Below are positions 9,601 through 18,525 of a stretch of DNA of 48,087 nucleotides, one piece after another. Below the pieces are notes generated by a model, which worked only from the letters and a program-made list of their open reading frames with translations, was not told the DNA's origin and searched no databases. The stretch comes from an uncultured Nitrospiraceae bacterium (GTDB lineage: Bacteria > Nitrospirota > Thermodesulfovibrionia > Thermodesulfovibrionales > Thermodesulfovibrionaceae): positions 1 to 48,087 of the forward strand of contig CAKZQH010000054.1 in assembly GCA_937139565.1 (NCBI GenBank). The letters run 5' to 3'. Each line of letters starts with the position of its first letter. Position 1 is the first letter of the stretch. Position numbers and translations under genes: made by a program.

Positions 9601-10050
9601 ATGTCTATTGTAAAGTGGAGTCCCTTAAAAGAAATTGAAGAGATAAGAAGAGAAATGGATAAGCTATTTGAGGAATTTCTCTCACCTGTTAGAAGAAGAA
9701 GGGTGGTAAGCACAGAGGGTGTTATTTCACCAAATGTTGATATTTTTGAAAGAAATGGTGAAGTTTTTGTTCAGATAGAACTTCCTGGGGTGGCTAAAGA
9801 ACAGGTAGAATTAACTCTTACTGATGATAGATTAATTATCAAAGGAGAAATTAAAAGGCCAGAAGGAATTAGAGAGGAAGATTATATTCTCAGCGAAAGA
9901 TGCTTTGGTCCTTTTACAAGAACAATTAATCTTCCTGGTGATATTGACAAATCTTCTATCCGTGCATCTCTTAGAGAGGGAGTTTTAGAAATAGTATTGA
10001 AGAGGAAGGAAGAGGCAAGGGAAAGAGAGATTAAGATTCAATTGGAATAG
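9601..10050 (+). CDS. Small heat-shock protein, Hsp20/alpha-crystallin family
   Basis: This 149-residue ATP-independent holdase is last in the heat-shock operon, 14 bases after clpB with the ribosome site AAAGGAGG between. The N-terminal arm contains PLKEIEEIRREMDKLFEEF, typical of bacterial class A Hsp20. The alpha-crystallin domain spans about residues 45-140, with VDIFERNGEVFVQIELPGV at its start and the conserved A-x-x-x-x-G-V-L (ASLREGVLEI) near its end. An I-x-I type tail (IKIQ) follows. It would bind unfolding proteins and pass them to ClpB and DnaK. Gene order supports joint control by HspR. Confidence 0.93.
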   Translation: MSIVKWSPLKEIEEIRREMDKLFEEFLSPVRRRRVVSTEGVISPNVDIFERNGEVFVQIELPGVAKEQVELTLTDDRLIIKGEIKRPEGIREEDYILSERCFGPFTRTINLPGDIDKSSIRASLREGVLEIVLKRKEEAREREIKIQLE

Positions 10051-10059
10051 AGGTGGTTA

Positions 10060-10090
10060 ATGTCCGCCTTTATGAAGGCGGACATTTTTC
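10060..10090 (+). terminator. Rho-independent terminator after hsp20
   Basis: An 11-bp perfect stem (ATGTCCGCCTT/AAGGCGGACAT) with a TATG loop is followed by TTTTCTTTTTC. It ends the heat-shock operon. The left arm and the nusB stop region overlap, so the last codons of the convergent nusB lie in the stem. On the minus strand there is no U run after the stem, so it is a good terminator only for the plus strand. Confidence 0.9.
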
Positions 10091-10513
10091 TTTTTCTTTT
10101 GCAATTCTGTCAAGGATTCCATTTATAAAGGCTGCACTTTCTTTTGTCGAGTATTTTTTTGCAATTTCAACGGCTTCATTTATGGTAACCTGAAAGGGAA
10201 TGTCTGGACAAAAGAGGATTTCATAAATTGAAAATCTGAGGATATTTCTATCAATTGTTATCATTCGGTCTATATCCCATTTGTTTGCGTAATTCTTGAT
10301 GATTCCATCAATTTGAGACAAATTTTCAAGGGTGCCTTCAATAATTTTATTAGCAAAGGTTTTAATATCTTTGTTATCAACAATGTTACGTTCCCAAAAA
10401 CTCTCAAGTTCTTCTTGCACAGTATTGTAATCATACGAGTTTCTTAATTTTTCATTCATGTCCCAGGCATATAGGAATTGAAGCACATATTCTCTCGCGA
10501 CTCTTCTTTTCAT
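10070..10513 (-). CDS. nusB: Transcription antitermination factor NusB
   Basis: This 147-residue all-helical protein binds boxA RNA with S10 (NusE) and supports antitermination of rRNA transcription. The start RRVAREYVLQFLYAWDM is the usual opening of the family, and PFQVTINEAVEIAKKYS plus AAFINGILDRIAKE in the C-terminal half are its most conserved part. It lies after ribH, a frequent bacterial pairing, with a 54-base gap holding its ribosome site. Its last codons and stop are in the stem of the hsp20 terminator. Confidence 0.95.
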   Translation of the reverse strand: MKRRVAREYVLQFLYAWDMNEKLRNSYDYNTVQEELESFWERNIVDNKDIKTFANKIIEGTLENLSQIDGIIKNYANKWDIDRMITIDRNILRFSIYEILFCPDIPFQVTINEAVEIAKKYSTKESAAFINGILDRIAKEKEKCPPS

Positions 10514-10567
10514 ATCAAGTTTCTATCTCCTTAGTTACATCTTATTGAAGTCTAAAAAGTTAAACTT

Positions 10568-11029
10568 CTAAATTTGCTCAATAACCCTTGCCATTTCAAT
10601 AGCTACCATTGCTGCATCCCATCCTTTATTTCCAGACTTTGAACCTGCCCTTTCAATGGCCTGCTCAATTGTCTCTGTGGTAATCACTCCAAAGGATACT
10701 GGTACTCCGGTTTCGAGGCTTACTAAGGCAATTCCCTTTGAAACCTCTGCTGCAATATAATCAAAATGGGGTGTTGCTCCTCTAATAAGGGTTCCGAGAC
10801 AGATTACCGCATTAAATTTTCCAGATTGAGCCAATTTTTTTGCAACAAGAGGAATTTCAAATGAACCTGGCACTCTCACTATCTGAATATCTGTCTCTTT
10901 TGCGCCGTGCCTTATTAAAGCATCAAGGGCTCCATCAAGGAGCTTGGAGGTTATAAATTCATTGAATCTACTAACTACAATTGCAAACTTTAAGCCTTGG
11001 GCTTGTAATTTTCCCTCTACAATTTTCAT
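10568..11029 (-). CDS. ribH: 6,7-dimethyl-8-ribityllumazine synthase
   Basis: This 153-residue enzyme condenses 5-amino-6-ribitylaminouracil with 3,4-dihydroxy-2-butanone 4-phosphate, the penultimate step of riboflavin synthesis. Family motifs in order are [46 protein letters not shown] and [15 protein letters not shown], with the catalytic His in the third. It usually assembles into a 60-subunit shell. It follows rodA by 11 bases and precedes nusB. No FMN riboswitch is seen nearby, and other rib genes are not in the window. Confidence 0.96.
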   Translation of the reverse strand: MKIVEGKLQAQGLKFAIVVSRFNEFITSKLLDGALDALIRHGAKETDIQIVRVPGSFEIPLVAKKLAQSGKFNAVICLGTLIRGATPHFDYIAAEVSKGIALVSLETGVPVSFGVITTETIEQAIERAGSKSGNKGWDAAMVAIEMARVIEQI

Positions 11030-11040
11030 CTATTTCCTCC

Positions 11041-12168
11041 TTATGGATAGAATAGTTCAAATCTTCTCATTCTAACATTTATTACCAATGCGATGCCGAT
11101 AAAATTTGCAAGAAGTGTTGTGCCTCCATAGCTCATAAATGGTAGTGGAATTCCGACAACAGGCATGATTCCTATGGTCATGCCGATGTTAATAAAGAAG
11201 TATATAAGAAAAATTGATGTAAATCCCACAGATATGAGTTTTCCAAAGTTGTCTTTTGCAACCATTGAAGTTTCAAAGCATCTTAAGAATATCAGATAGT
11301 AGAGCCCAAGCAGAATCAGACATCCCAAAAAGCCCCATTCTTCTGCGAATATGGGAAAGATAAAATCCGTATGCCTTTCGGGAAGAAATTTAAGAGGTCC
11401 CTGGGTGCCTTCAAGAAATCCCTTTCCAAAAAAGCCACCTGAACCTACAGAAATAACCGATTGCATAATGTTATATCCTATTCCCTTTGGGTCAATGTGA
11501 GGATCAATAAAGGCAATAAGTCTGTTCTTTTGATATTCCTTTAATCCTTCCCACAGGATTTCCCATAGGAATATTATGGATATGACTCCTACTGAGAGTA
11601 GTAATAAAAGGAGTCTTATAGGAAGTCCCTTGTAAATGATCATTACGAAGGTAAGTAAAAAGATTAAAAGAGCTGTTCCTAAGTCTGGCTGTTTGAGTAT
11701 AAGTAAAAAGGGGATAATTCCAAAAATAAGAAGGGTCTTTAATACATCCTTTGTGGATAAGGGGGATTTCTTATTTTCAAGAAAGGCAGAAATGCTTATT
11801 ATGAAAATAATTTTGAAAATTTCAGATGGTTGAAATGAAAAAAATCCAAGATTTATCCATCTTTTTGCTCCCATGGCTGTTTTTCCAGTAAATAGGACAA
11901 TTACGAGTAAAATAATCCCAAATATATAGAAAATTAGCCAAAAATCCCGAAGTTTTGCATAGTCAAAGCTTACGAAAATTATTAGGGCTATTGTTGCAAT
12001 TATTAGCCATAGGAGTTGCTTTACATAGAAGGGCGGATGTTCTCCTTCATCAAGAGGAGGTCTTGTGGCACTGTAAATCGTTAATATACCTACAATGCAG
12101 ATTAAAATAACTACTCCAAAGGTTATCCAGTCGAAATGTTCGATCATTCTTCTATCAATTCTTAACAT
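11041..12168 (-). CDS. rodA: Peptidoglycan glycosyltransferase RodA
   Basis: This 375-residue SEDS-family membrane protein polymerises lipid II during cell elongation, working with the transpeptidase PBP2. About ten hydrophobic segments are seen. Diagnostic stretches are GAKRWINLGFFSFQPSEIFK, LKQPDLGTALLIF and LPERHTDFIFPIFAEEWGF, with the catalytic Asp expected in the last, and GIPLPFMSYGGTTLL near the C-terminus. Its start overlaps the end of mrdA by 14 bases, implying translational coupling. It closes the mreBCD-mrdA-rodA shape cluster. Confidence 0.96.
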   Translation of the reverse strand: MLRIDRRMIEHFDWITFGVVILICIVGILTIYSATRPPLDEGEHPPFYVKQLLWLIIATIALIIFVSFDYAKLRDFWLIFYIFGIILLVIVLFTGKTAMGAKRWINLGFFSFQPSEIFKIIFIISISAFLENKKSPLSTKDVLKTLLIFGIIPFLLILKQPDLGTALLIFLLTFVMIIYKGLPIRLLLLLLSVGVISIIFLWEILWEGLKEYQKNRLIAFIDPHIDPKGIGYNIMQSVISVGSGGFFGKGFLEGTQGPLKFLPERHTDFIFPIFAEEWGFLGCLILLGLYYLIFLRCFETSMVAKDNFGKLISVGFTSIFLIYFFINIGMTIGIMPVVGIPLPFMSYGGTTLLANFIGIALVINVRMRRFELFYP

Positions 12169-13906
12169 TTAGTTGCCTCTTTTTAATAAGATATCCTTCA
12201 AGAATGTTTTTTGCGACCGGAGCTGCAACTCCTCCACCGCTTCCACCGTGTTCTATGATCAGGGCAAAGGCTATCTCTGGATTATCAACAGGTGCAAATC
12301 CAATAAACCAAGCATGATGTTCAATGTTTATCCGACGGGTCAGTTTTTCTTTAGTCTTTTTGCTAACCACCTGCACAGTTCCTGTTTTTCCTCCGAATTT
12401 TATCATAAATGAACGGGCTTGGGCAGCAGTGCCCTGTGGTTCATTAACAACTGCATTTAATGCCTCATTAATCACTGCGAGATTTTTAGGATCAAAATTT
12501 AAATCCTGTTTATCAATGCTTTTTCCTCTTAATATTTGAGGAGTATATTTTATCCCTCCATTGACCATGGTAGCCATCACATTTGCCATTTGTATTGGAG
12601 TTACCTTTAAAAAACCCTGTCCAATGGAGGTGTTAAAGGTGTCACCCAAAAACCAACCTATTTTTTTTGTAGTCTTCTTCCATTCTTCGTCTGGAACCAG
12701 TCCTGCTTTTTCGTCTGAGAAAAAACCCGTTGGACTACCTAAACCTAAGAGAGTAGCATACTTTTTGATTTTTTTTATGCCGAGAATCTTTCCTAATTCG
12801 TAAAAATAGACATCACAGGATTCAGCAAGGGCTCTTTTTAAGTCAACAGGCCCATGACCTTCTTTTTTCCAACATCCAAATGTCCATGTACCAAAACTAA
12901 TTCCTCCACTACAGTTTGTGAGAATTCTCTCTGGTGTTATCACTTTTTCTTCAAGGCCTGCCAAAGCAGTAATTACTTTAAATGTTGAACCTGGTGCGTA
13001 TAATCCTTGAATTGCACGGTTAAGTAAGGGATTCTGAGGATTGGTAGTTAGTTCCCTCCAGTATTCACCCGATACACCTTCAATGAACATGTTAGGATCG
13101 AATGAGGGAGCACTAAAAAGAGCTAGTACCTCTCCTGTGTCAGGTTTTATTGCTACAAAGGCGCCTGAATGACCTTCAAATGCCTGGTAGACTGCTTCTT
13201 GTAAAAGTGCATCAATGGAAAGATAGATGTCCTCTCCTTTGGAGGGAGGTGTTTCTTTTATTAATCTTAATTCTCTACCAAGCGCATCTACTTCAATAAT
13301 TTTCTCACCAGGAGTTCCAATTAATTTTTCATCAAATAATCTCTCAAGGCCTGTTTGACCAACCATAAAATATGAGGGCAATTTTTGATAGACAGGATTT
13401 TTGGTAACCTGTTCTTCTGTGATTTTACCCAAATATCCTACTAAATGGGCTGTTGCAGCACCTAAAGGATAATGTCTTCTCATTTCAATATCTATTATTA
13501 TTCCGGGAAGTTCATTTTTTCTTGCCTCAAGCATAGCGATTTCTTTAAAAGTTATATCTTCTTTAATTCTTATTGGAAGATAAATGCTTTCAGGTTTTCT
13601 TTTAAGTTTTTTTTCCATTTCTTCGTAGGGAATATTTAAAATCTTAGAAAGAAGAGCCTTATCCACTTTATCCGCATAATCAGCAGAGACAGAAACACTG
13701 AAGGAAGAAATATTTTCAACAAGAGGAATGCCATTTCTATCATATATTATTCCTCGTGGAGCAGGTATTTTTACTATTCTAATTCGGTTTTGTTCAGAAA
13801 GTTTCCTGTATTTTTCATAATTTATTACCTGAAGTTGCCATAGTCTTAGGATAAGTATGGAGAAAATGATAAAAACTACTACTACAAAAACTCTATTTAC
13901 ATTCAT
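12155..13906 (-). CDS. mrdA: Penicillin-binding protein 2 (elongation transpeptidase)
   Basis: This 583-residue class B PBP cross-links peptidoglycan in the elongasome. One N-terminal membrane helix (about 5-25) is followed by the pedestal/dimerisation domain and the transpeptidase domain. The active-site motif is STFK with Ser307 and Lys310; SCD in AESCDVYFYE is the second motif (SxD, as in PBP2, rather than SxN); KTG occurs in GGKTGTVQV. The insertion between them has two Cys. The ATG overlaps the mreD stop as TGATG, and the end overlaps rodA. Confidence 0.96.
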   Translation of the reverse strand: MNVNRVFVVVVFIIFSILILRLWQLQVINYEKYRKLSEQNRIRIVKIPAPRGIIYDRNGIPLVENISSFSVSVSADYADKVDKALLSKILNIPYEEMEKKLKRKPESIYLPIRIKEDITFKEIAMLEARKNELPGIIIDIEMRRHYPLGAATAHLVGYLGKITEEQVTKNPVYQKLPSYFMVGQTGLERLFDEKLIGTPGEKIIEVDALGRELRLIKETPPSKGEDIYLSIDALLQEAVYQAFEGHSGAFVAIKPDTGEVLALFSAPSFDPNMFIEGVSGEYWRELTTNPQNPLLNRAIQGLYAPGSTFKVITALAGLEEKVITPERILTNCSGGISFGTWTFGCWKKEGHGPVDLKRALAESCDVYFYELGKILGIKKIKKYATLLGLGSPTGFFSDEKAGLVPDEEWKKTTKKIGWFLGDTFNTSIGQGFLKVTPIQMANVMATMVNGGIKYTPQILRGKSIDKQDLNFDPKNLAVINEALNAVVNEPQGTAAQARSFMIKFGGKTGTVQVVSKKTKEKLTRRINIEHHAWFIGFAPVDNPEIAFALIIEHGGSGGGVAAPVAKNILEGYLIKKRQLNVKN

Positions 13907-14394
13907 CAGGGCTTTCTCCAGCTTGATATTAAGCCTAAGGGAATATTAACCAATCCTTTAATTATAAAACTCTTAACAAGAAAAAATGGGTCTACATAGT
14001 AGTTAAAAAAGTAGATTACAATGAAACTATAGATTGCTTCGTCTAAAATTGTAAAAAAGCAAATGACTAATGCTTTAAAAAATTCTGTCCAGTGAAAAAA
14101 AAGCTGTTTAACCAAAATCATTAAGATTACTCCGGTTAGTGTTTTTGAAATTATAGCGGGACCTATTATCCCTTGGAATAGGTCTTCTAGTAATCCGATA
14201 GTAGCAAAAAAAATAACAGGTAAAAACTCAGAGGGTGCTATTTTTTTTCGCTCTGATTTATAGAAAAAGTGATTTATTACAAACAGATAAATTAGAAGAA
14301 AAGAGAGATTTAAACTTATCCCATCAATGGCAACAAGTTCTTCTGTAAGAAAAACAAAAAAAACAAGCAATATCCATTTGAGAGTTATTTTCAT
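13906..14394 (-). CDS. mreD: Rod shape-determining protein MreD
   Basis: A 162-residue protein with about five hydrophobic helices, placed between mreC and mrdA as in most rod-shaped bacteria. MreD sequences diverge strongly and motifs are weak; the aromatic, Lys-poor membrane stretches and PLGLISSWRK at the C-terminus fit. It would link MreC and the synthases in the membrane. The ATG overlaps the mreC stop as ATGA. The call rests on size, topology and position. Confidence 0.8.
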   Translation of the reverse strand: MKITLKWILLVFFVFLTEELVAIDGISLNLSFLLIYLFVINHFFYKSERKKIAPSEFLPVIFFATIGLLEDLFQGIIGPAIISKTLTGVILMILVKQLFFHWTEFFKALVICFFTILDEAIYSFIVIYFFNYYVDPFFLVKSFIIKGLVNIPLGLISSWRKP

Positions 14395-15155
14395 TGTAAG
14401 CTGTTAAGCACCGCCACTTCTTCTATAGTTAATTCAGATTGAAGGGGTATTACTTCAATTTCCTGAAAAAGTCCCTTTTGAGTATTTACTTTTTTTACAG
14501 CTCCAACTTTTATTCCTTCAGGAAATATTCCATCTATTCCAGAAGTAATAAGTCGGTCACCAACCAATATTTCTTCTTCAAGAGGTATATATTTAAGGGT
14601 GCAAAGATTTGTGCTTTTTCCGCTTAATATACCTTCTATGCGGTTTCTTTCAACTCTTACAGAAACAGAAAAGTTTGCATCAGTAAGAATTAATACCTCA
14701 GAAAACTCATCAGTTGAAAGAATGACCCTTCCTACCAATCCATTAGGTGTTATTACGGGCATATCCTTTAAAATTCCATGTTTTTGTCCTTTATCAAGCC
14801 ATATGGTTTTTAAAAATTTATTTGATCCTCTTCGAATAACTTTTGCAATAGCGACCACTTCCTTTTTTTTCTCCTTTAGTTGAAGAAGAGCTCTTAAACG
14901 AGCATTTTCTCGAATAAGTTCTTCATTGGATTTTTCCTTGATTATAAGCTCGTAAAGCTGTTCCTTTAATTTTCTATTTTCATCTTTTGCGGATAGGATT
15001 TCATTAAGAGAAATTTTTAAAAAATGAAGGGGTGTTAGAAAATGAGAAAGATGAAGTTTGTCAAAATTCACCCATCCCTTTGTTTGATAACTTATAATAA
15101 AAAAAGAAGCCACTATTAAGAGTACCAAAATAAAAAGGGTGCTCTTTTTTAACAT
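14391..15155 (-). CDS. mreC: Rod shape-determining protein MreC
   Basis: This 254-residue bitopic protein has a membrane helix at about residues 5-25, a coiled coil at about 50-95 (KDENRKLKEQLYELIIKE and following) and a periplasmic double beta-barrel domain. GRVILSTDEFSEVLILTDANF and GDRLITSGIDGIFPEGIKVG are conserved MreC stretches. It regulates RodA/PBP2 from outside the membrane. It is coupled to mreB through a TAATG overlap and to mreD through ATGA. Confidence 0.93.
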   Translation of the reverse strand: MLKKSTLFILVLLIVASFFIISYQTKGWVNFDKLHLSHFLTPLHFLKISLNEILSAKDENRKLKEQLYELIIKEKSNEELIRENARLRALLQLKEKKKEVVAIAKVIRRGSNKFLKTIWLDKGQKHGILKDMPVITPNGLVGRVILSTDEFSEVLILTDANFSVSVRVERNRIEGILSGKSTNLCTLKYIPLEEEILVGDRLITSGIDGIFPEGIKVGAVKKVNTQKGLFQEIEVIPLQSELTIEEVAVLNSLQ

Positions 15156-16186
15156 TAGCTAACATTAAGGGAGACTCTTTTAAGTAGCTCAAGTTTATCG
15201 AGCATAGCTCCACATCCTCTAACAACAGCCTTAAGTGGATCATCTGGTATTATCACTGGTACACCTGTTTGCTCTCTTATAAGTATGTCAAGTCCTCTTA
15301 GCAAAGCGCCGCCTCCAGCAAGCACTATTCCTTTGTCTGCAATGTCAGAGGCAAGCTCAGGTGGTGTATTTTCAAGGGTTACTTTGATTGTATCGAGAAT
15401 AATTGAAACAGGTTCCTGTAAAGCATCTCTAATTTCTTCTTCAGTTATTGTGATTGCCTTAGGAATGCCAGTTATAAGATCTCTGCCTTTTATTTCCATC
15501 GTTTTATTTGAATTTATAGGATAGGCACTCCCAATGTTGATTTTTATTGACTCAGCAGTTCTTTCACCTATCATTAGATTATATTTTCTCTTTATATATG
15601 CAATAATCGCTTCATCCATTTTGTCACCACCTACTTTCACTGCCTTTGAACATACTATACCATCAAGGGATATAACTGCCACATCAGTTGTGCCTCCGCC
15701 TATATCCACTATCATATTACCTGAAGGTTCTCCTACAGGAAGACCAACTCCAATTGCTGCTGCCATTGGTTCTTCAATAAGATAAACTTCTCTTGCTCCA
15801 GATGATATGGCAGCATCTTTTACTGCCCTTTGTTCAACCTGTGTAATTCCAGAGGGAACTCCAATAATGATTCGCGGAGAAATGAAACATTTTCTGTTAT
15901 GGGCCTTAGTTATAAAATACTTTAACATTTCGCCAGTTGCATCAAAGTCGGCAATAACACCATCTTTAAGAGGCTTTATGGTAATTATATTGGCAGGTGT
16001 TTTTCCCATCATTTCCTTCGCTTCTGTTCCAACAGCAATTACTTTTTTATTGTCCCTTCTCATAACAACAACAGAGGGTTCATCGCAAATAATTCCTTTG
16101 CCTTTTACATATACCAGGGTATTTGCTGTACCTAAGTCAATTGCAAGGTCATTAGAAAATCTTCCAACAAATTTTTGAATAAGCAC
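15155..16186 (-). CDS. mreB: Rod shape-determining protein MreB (actin homologue)
   Basis: This 343-residue cytoplasmic actin-like ATPase forms filaments that direct lateral wall synthesis. The phosphate 1 motif is AIDLGTANTLVYVKG, phosphate 2 is IVDIGGGTTDVAVISL, and the adenosine motif is GIVLAGGGALLRGLD. An N-terminal amphipathic segment (LIQKFVGRFSN) could bind the membrane. Translation starts at a GTG preceded by GAGGAGG (16194-16200). It heads the mre-mrd operon; the RDD gene upstream reads in the same direction with a 58-base gap. Confidence 0.97.
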   Translation of the reverse strand: MLIQKFVGRFSNDLAIDLGTANTLVYVKGKGIICDEPSVVVMRRDNKKVIAVGTEAKEMMGKTPANIITIKPLKDGVIADFDATGEMLKYFITKAHNRKCFISPRIIIGVPSGITQVEQRAVKDAAISSGAREVYLIEEPMAAAIGVGLPVGEPSGNMIVDIGGGTTDVAVISLDGIVCSKAVKVGGDKMDEAIIAYIKRKYNLMIGERTAESIKINIGSAYPINSNKTMEIKGRDLITGIPKAITITEEEIRDALQEPVSIILDTIKVTLENTPPELASDIADKGIVLAGGGALLRGLDILIREQTGVPVIIPDDPLKAVVRGCGAMLDKLELLKRVSLNVS

Positions 16187-16244
16187 TCTTTTTCCTCCTC
16201 GAAAGTTAATAAAGGTTAATATTTAATTCTAAATTATTCGAAGC

Positions 16245-16649
16245 TTATTCTTCTATTACATAGGTGTTTGCAAAGAAATCTCCAAGTCTTTTCCCTTCAC
16301 TATCACCAACCATCAGGATAAATTCGAATAATATAACTAAGAGACAGATTAGCCATCCAAGAATAGGTATTAATAAAAAGAATAGGGATAGACCTAAAAG
16401 AAGATTCCTAATAATAGAATCTCTAAAATCTGCATTGCTTTCTCGTTTGAAGTTCACAACCTTAATTCTTAAAAAATTTTTTCCAATGCTTTTTCCCTTA
16501 AACATTCCATCACTTATCAAAATATAAAATATACCAATAAAAAGACCTGCCTGAGAAAGCATTTTCCATAGAACAACGACTATTATTAAATCAATTAGTT
16601 TTGCTAGTCCTCTAAAAAAAAGAATACTCCAATTCAATCTATTAGCCAT
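16245..16649 (-). CDS. RDD-family membrane protein
   Basis: A 134-residue protein of the RDD family, so named for Arg-Asp-Asp residues. Here the pattern is varied: RGLAKLIDLIIV at the start carries the Arg and Asp of helix 1. Three hydrophobic segments are seen at about 15-35, 70-100 and 95-115, and GKSIGKNFLRIKVVN is the conserved inter-helix segment. Function in the family is poorly known; some members are linked to ion exchange. It lies upstream of mreB in the same direction and may share its transcript, although the gap could hold an mreB promoter. Confidence 0.8.
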   Translation of the reverse strand: MANRLNWSILFFRGLAKLIDLIIVVVLWKMLSQAGLFIGIFYILISDGMFKGKSIGKNFLRIKVVNFKRESNADFRDSIIRNLLLGLSLFFLLIPILGWLICLLVILFEFILMVGDSEGKRLGDFFANTYVIEE

Positions 16650-16706
16650 TTTTATTGTTTTATTATTATTTTAAATATTCTATAATATATTAGCACTTGC
16701 CTCTTT

Positions 16707-16736
16707 TTTACATAAACAATTATGATAGGATACAAT
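16707..16736 (+). promoter_or_regulatory. Probable promoter of the Ig-like protein gene and ftsY
   Basis: TTTACA (16707-16712) and TACAAT (16731-16736) are 18 bases apart, each one mismatch from the sigma-70 consensus. The downstream leader holds a strong GAGGAGG ribosome site just before the ATG at 16789. Confidence 0.5.
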
Positions 16737-16788
16737 AAATTTGACTGATAAAGCAAAAAGGTGAATAGAAATTACAGAGGAGGTCAAG

Positions 16789-18525
16789 ATGGACAATAAA
16801 ATTTTAAGAGTAGGAAGTTGGGCAGGTTTTTTCATTTCTTTATTTTTCCTGATTATTCCGAATGTTTATGGAGAAATCCTTTCTAAACCAGGCACTTTTG
16901 ACCACTTCCAAATTGAGGTTCCTAATACGATTATCGCAGGCGAAGAATTTAAAATTATCCTCTATGCTGTAGATGCTTTTGGCAATCCAGTTAATATGCC
17001 TCCAGATAGCCTAAAAGAGTATAGGCTAAGTGTTACAGGTTCAGCTAATATTTCACTTCAACATATAAAATCAAAGGACATTACGCAAAGAGGTGTACCA
17101 ATAACTATTAAGAGTGAAAAAGCAGAGGAAGTAACACTAATTTTCTATGATATAAATAGTCCTTTTCCTTTATTTGAAAAAAAGATTTATGTGGTACCAA
17201 ATGACATCAGTGCTCTTAAAATACAGGTTCCTCAAACCGTAACTGTGGGTAGTGAATTTATAATTGAGGTTTCAGGTAGAGATAAATTTGGAAATAAGGT
17301 ATGTAGAGATTTTGATCCTAAGGTTCTTAACATATTTTTTAGTGGAGATGTTTCTCCTCAAATAAGAGATTTTCAATATAATCCTGAAAACTGTATAGCA
17401 AATCTTAGACTTTATTCTGAGAAGATCGGAAAGTTTTATGTAGAAGCAGAATTATTAAATAAAGATGTTTCGGGCAAAAGCGCTCCTGTTGAAATAATTA
17501 ATTCAGATATAGCTTATTTTCTTATTGAATCTCCTGATGAAGCTATAGTAGATGAGCCCTTTGAGATAAACATTTTAGCAGTTGATAGATTTAAAAACAT
17601 AGTTAAAAATTTTTCAACTAAAAGGAGCAAGGTATTAATAGAAGCTCAAGGAAAAGGTTATGTTTTCCTAACTGAACTTTCCACCCTTGCTTTTTCTGAT
17701 GGTAAGGCAAAGGTTAGTTTAACTTACAATAGAGCTGAGGAGATAAAGATTATATGTAAAGTATTAGATGGAAGCCAAATAAAGGGAGAAAGTAATCCTG
17801 TTAAAATAAATCCTCCAAGGATAAAACGATTTGAAATAGTATCACCTGAAACAATCGTTGCTGGTCAAAGATTTAAAGTAAAAGTCATAGCCTATAACCA
17901 TTTAGATAAAGTAATGTCCAACTACAACCAGTATGGTAAAACAGTGTTCTTAAGGTCAACAGGTTCAGGAAGCCTTATGCCTGATAGAATTCCGCCAACT
18001 GCATTTATAAATGGAGTTGCTATTGTAGAACTTATGTATGACAGAGCTGAAAAATTTGAAATTATTGCTACTGTTGAGGATCAGGTAGTTCCTTCTGAAG
18101 AGGTAAAAGTTAAAGAGGAAAAAAAGCATGAGACTCCTAAAAAACAAGTAAAAGCTGTAAAAAAAGTAAAAGAAAAAGGGAAAAAAACAGTTTCTCGTGG
18201 TACACCCTTGGAGCTTAAAAATATATCACTTATTGAAACTAAAAGTAGTGCTACATTAACCCTTTCTATTCCTAATTTTGGCAAAAAAGGAGGTTATTAT
18301 CCTCAGACACAAAAAAAAGGAAACACCATGTCAGTTATAGTGGATATTTATCCAATTGTAAATAAAATTGAAACAATGCCCCATATAGAATCTGATTTCA
18401 TAAAAGGAGTTTCAATTTCTGAGGAAGCTAATAATATAGTATTGACAATAGAGCTAAAAAAGCCTCTTAAATACCGTGCTATAAAGAAGGCAGATGAACT
18501 CATAATTGAGTTCAGGAGAGGTTAA
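16789..18525 (+). CDS. Exported protein with four Ig-like repeats and a C-terminal AMIN-like domain
   Basis: Unnamed 578-residue protein. A signal peptide (basic start, hydrophobic 10-25, VYG cleavage near 29) sends it across the membrane. Four repeats of about 100 residues follow, each opening with a phrase such as FQIEVPNTIIAGEEFKI, LKIQVPQTVTVGSEFII, FLIESPDEAIVDEPFEI or FEIVSPETIVAGQRFKV and then a D-x-F-x-N or similar turn; these look like Ig-like/invasin-type beta domains. A Lys/Glu-rich linker (about 437-470) leads to a final domain with VIVDIYPI and LIIEF-type strands like an AMIN domain, which in other proteins binds peptidoglycan or secretins. The stop overlaps the ftsY start (TAATG). 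The role is unknown; envelope anchoring is inferred. Confidence 0.75.
   Translation: MDNKILRVGSWAGFFISLFFLIIPNVYGEILSKPGTFDHFQIEVPNTIIAGEEFKIILYAVDAFGNPVNMPPDSLKEYRLSVTGSANISLQHIKSKDITQRGVPITIKSEKAEEVTLIFYDINSPFPLFEKKIYVVPNDISALKIQVPQTVTVGSEFIIEVSGRDKFGNKVCRDFDPKVLNIFFSGDVSPQIRDFQYNPENCIANLRLYSEKIGKFYVEAELLNKDVSGKSAPVEIINSDIAYFLIESPDEAIVDEPFEINILAVDRFKNIVKNFSTKRSKVLIEAQGKGYVFLTELSTLAFSDGKAKVSLTYNRAEEIKIICKVLDGSQIKGESNPVKINPPRIKRFEIVSPETIVAGQRFKVKVIAYNHLDKVMSNYNQYGKTVFLRSTGSGSLMPDRIPPTAFINGVAIVELMYDRAEKFEIIATVEDQVVPSEEVKVKEEKKHETPKKQVKAVKKVKEKGKKTVSRGTPLELKNISLIETKSSATLTLSIPNFGKKGGYYPQTQKKGNTMSVIVDIYPIVNKIETMPHIESDFIKGVSISEEANNIVLTIELKKPLKYRAIKKADELIIEFRRG

Noticed and set aside
10514-11040. 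FMN riboswitch upstream of ribH
   Set aside because: The ribH-rodA gap is 11 bases and the nusB leader 54; no conserved RFN-type segments are visible.
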